A stretch of 7,162 bases of DNA from Pedobacter sp. UBA4863 (lineage in GTDB: Bacteria > Bacteroidota > Bacteroidia > Sphingobacteriales > Sphingobacteriaceae). Below the pieces are notes generated by a model, which was given only the letters and a program-made list of their open reading frames with translations, ran no database searches and was not told where the DNA came from. The translations under genes were made by a program, and so were the position numbers. Positions 5,981-7,162 of the stretch are shown here, in pieces; position 1 is the first letter of the stretch; each line of letters opens with the position of its first letter. The stretch spans positions 1 to 7,162 of the forward strand of contig NZ_DHDZ01000047.1 of the NCBI RefSeq assembly GCF_002399615.1, in the 5' to 3' direction.

Positions 5981-6017
5981 AAAAAAAAAGGAGCAAACTT
6001 ATGGTTCACTCCTTTTT
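5981..6017 (-). terminator. Terminator of msrB, possibly bidirectional
   Basis: AAAAAGGAG (plus strand 5985-5993) pairs with CTCCTTTTT (6009-6017) around a 15-nt loop. On the minus strand the descending arm runs into nine T residues, 19 bases after the msrB stop codon. The plus strand version also ends in five T residues. Confidence 0.8.
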
Positions 6018-6036
6018 CATATTTCGAACTTTCCAA

Positions 6037-6525
6037 CTACTCTTCCTTCTTATCCGCCACAAAACTCATAGAAAGTGAATTTACACAATGGCGGGTGTTT
6101 TTAGCGGTAAACATTTCCCCTATAAAAACATGTCCTAAATGCCCGCCGCAATTGGCACAAACAATTTCGGTACGCGAACCATCGGCATCTGGAATACGCT
6201 TTACCGCACCTTTAATTTCATCGTCAAAAGCTGGCCAACCGCAATGCCCATCAAATTTGGTTTCCGATTTATATAGCGGGGCATTACACCTTTTGCAGAT
6301 ATAAGTACCTTTCTCAAAAAACTTATCGTATTTACCAGTCCCAGGATATTCCGTTCCTTTACCAACAATAATTCGTTCTTCTTCTTTGGTTAATTTATTC
6401 CATTCCATTTTCTTGGTTGTTTTTGAAGGTGCTTTCTTTTCTTCAGTTTGCTGTGCACAAGCCATAAAACTCATGCTCAATAGCATTATGCCAATTAAAG
6501 CAGCACGATTTAAAATTGTTTTCAT
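6037..6525 (-). CDS. msrB: Peptide-methionine (R)-S-oxide reductase MsrB, lipoprotein form
   Basis: MsrB reduces the R epimer of methionine sulfoxide in oxidised proteins. With the start at 6525 it has 162 residues. A hydrophobic signal segment (about 8-22) ends in FMAC, giving Cys23 as a probable lipidation site, so the enzyme is probably anchored in the envelope. The linker 24-41 is polar. The MsrB domain (about 42-156) shows GTEYPGTGKY (57-66), two zinc-binding pairs Cys77/Cys80 and Cys123/Cys126, the HCGWPAF motif (94-100) with possible resolving Cys95, HLGHVF (129-134) and the catalytic Cys147 in RHCVNS. The usual RYC is RHC here, and a GEMFTAKNTR segment replaces the common DGP-TG loop. 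An in-frame ATG at 6549 would add 8 residues before the signal peptide. The start at 6525 is preferred because it gives a normal signal peptide (MKTILNR). The gene is monocistronic, with its own promoter element and terminator. Confidence 0.93.
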   Translation of the reverse strand: MKTILNRAALIGIMLLSMSFMACAQQTEEKKAPSKTTKKMEWNKLTKEEERIIVGKGTEYPGTGKYDKFFEKGTYICKRCNAPLYKSETKFDGHCGWPAFDDEIKGAVKRIPDADGSRTEIVCANCGGHLGHVFIGEMFTAKNTRHCVNSLSMSFVADKKEE

Positions 6526-6566
6526 CTTCCAGCCGTTTATATTCACCATTAGGCTAATGTCTTAAA

Positions 6567-6574
6567 CAAATATA
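6567..6574 (-). promoter_or_regulatory. Bacteroidota -7 promoter element for msrB
   Basis: TATATTTG on the minus strand matches TAnnTTTG exactly and lies about 41 bases upstream of the preferred msrB start. No TTTG is found at the usual -33 distance, so only half of the promoter is recognisable. It lies downstream of the sucD terminator, as expected for an independent transcript. Confidence 0.5.
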
Positions 6575-6623
6575 ACAATTAAACGTTTGCCATTCTTCAC
6601 CAGCAAGTAAGATTTATCCCCAC

Positions 6624-6653
6624 AAAAAAAGCGTCCCGAAATCGAAACGCTTT
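6624..6653 (-). terminator. Rho-independent terminator of sucD
   Basis: On the minus strand AAAGCGTTTCG (6643-6653) pairs with CGGGACGCTTT (6628-6638) around the loop ATTT, an 11-bp stem with two G-T pairs, followed by further T residues to 6624. It begins 23 bases after the sucD stop codon. Confidence 0.9.
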
Positions 6654-6676
6654 CCTTAAAATATATTTTGTCGAGA

Positions 6677-7162
6677 CTATTTTTTCAACAAAGCAGCCAT
6701 AGCAGCACCAATTTCGGCAGGGCTTTCTACTACCGTTATACCACACTCACGCATAATTTTCATTTTTGCAGCAGCAGTATCATCAGCACCACCAACAATA
6801 GCACCAGCGTGGCCCATTCTACGTCCGGCAGGAGCAGTTTGACCAGCGATGAAACCTACCACTGGCTTAGTACCGTTCTCTTTAATCCAACGAGCAGCTT
6901 CAGCTTCCATACCACCACCAATCTCACCAATCATGATGATACCTTCAGTTTCTGGATCGTTCATGAGCAACTCTACCGCTTCTTTGGTAGGTGTACCAAT
7001 AATTGGATCGCCACCAATACCAATCGCTGTAGTAATACCCAAACCAGCTTTTACTACTTGATCTACCGCTTCGTAAGTTAACGTGCCCGATTTAGAAACT
7101 ACACCAACAGTACCTTTTTTGAAGATAAAACCTGGCATGATACCAATTTTAGCCTCATCAGC
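6677..7162 (-). CDS. sucD: Succinate-CoA ligase subunit alpha, C-terminal part (cut by window edge)
   Basis: With the beta subunit SucC this enzyme interconverts succinyl-CoA and succinate plus CoA with formation of ATP or GTP, in the citric acid cycle. The 161 residues present are the C-terminal part of a protein usually about 290 long; the frame is open to the right edge, so the start lies outside. Visible family motifs are VGVVSKSGTLTYE near the left, GIGGDPIIGT, MIGEIGG, and the active-site RMGHAGAI, whose His is residue 118 of this fragment and carries the phosphate in catalysis. The C-terminus ends normally (ALLKK) and is followed by a strong terminator, so sucD is last in its transcript. 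The partner sucC is not in the window. Confidence 0.97.
   Translation of the reverse strand, partial: ADEAKIGIMPGFIFKKGTVGVVSKSGTLTYEAVDQVVKAGLGITTAIGIGGDPIIGTPTKEAVELLMNDPETEGIIMIGEIGGGMEAEAARWIKENGTKPVVGFIAGQTAPAGRRMGHAGAIVGGADDTAAAKMKIMRECGITVVESPAEIGAAMAALLKK

Noticed and set aside
5924..6304. Plus-strand open frame of 126 codons across the msrB 3' end
   Set aside because: It is antisense to the conserved MsrB domain and crosses the msrB terminator; its translation resembles no protein.
6668..7081. Plus-strand open frames antisense to sucD, including one of 137 codons rich in Ser and Thr
   Set aside because: The composition mirrors the codon pattern of sucD on the other strand, and SucD motifs are unambiguous.
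1..7162. tRNA, rRNA, CRISPR array, phage or toxin-antitoxin genes
   Set aside because: No cloverleaf-like segments, regular spaced repeats or characteristic protein motifs were seen on either strand.

Overview
The window looks like ordinary chromosomal DNA from a Bacteroidota bacterium, most likely Sphingobacteriaceae (Pedobacter-like). The grounds are low-to-moderate GC, A-rich leaders mostly lacking a Shine-Dalgarno sequence, two good matches to the Bacteroidota -7 promoter element TAnnTTTG, a sigma factor of the type common in this group, and intergenic spaces full of small palindromic and tandem repeats. The genus is an inference from sequence character, not from a search.

Layout, left to right. 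A MITE-like palindromic element (about 7-141) ends 7 bases before the start codon of an unrecognised four-helix membrane protein (149-589, +), which has its own terminator. A gene-free stretch with a short perfect hairpin follows (590-930). Next come two minus-strand genes: a LysE/RhtB-type exporter (931-1587) and, upstream of it across an array of heptamer repeats (1623-1702), the nucleotide excision repair ATPase uvrA (start best placed at 4507). A possible 32-residue membrane micro-protein lies in the uvrA leader region (4567-4665, -).

Divergent from uvrA is a sigma-70 family (ECF-like) sigma factor gene (4799-5413, +), followed by a 59-residue partner of unknown function (5593-5772) and a strong terminator (5775-5804). 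Between there and 5980 is a composite, repeat-built intergenic segment. Then come a lipoprotein-type methionine sulfoxide reductase B (6037-6525, -) and the 3' part of sucD, the succinate-CoA ligase alpha subunit (6677-7162, -, running off the right edge). Both have convincing terminators.

The genes do not form one pathway. UvrA (DNA repair) and MsrB (protein oxidation repair) are both maintenance functions, but nothing links them beyond proximity. I see no phage, CRISPR, toxin-antitoxin or biosynthetic system. The most interesting material is non-coding: the bistable palindromic element at the left edge, the heptamer array, and the composite repeat between 5805 and 5980. The sigma factor with its small uncharacterised neighbour is the best protein-level lead.
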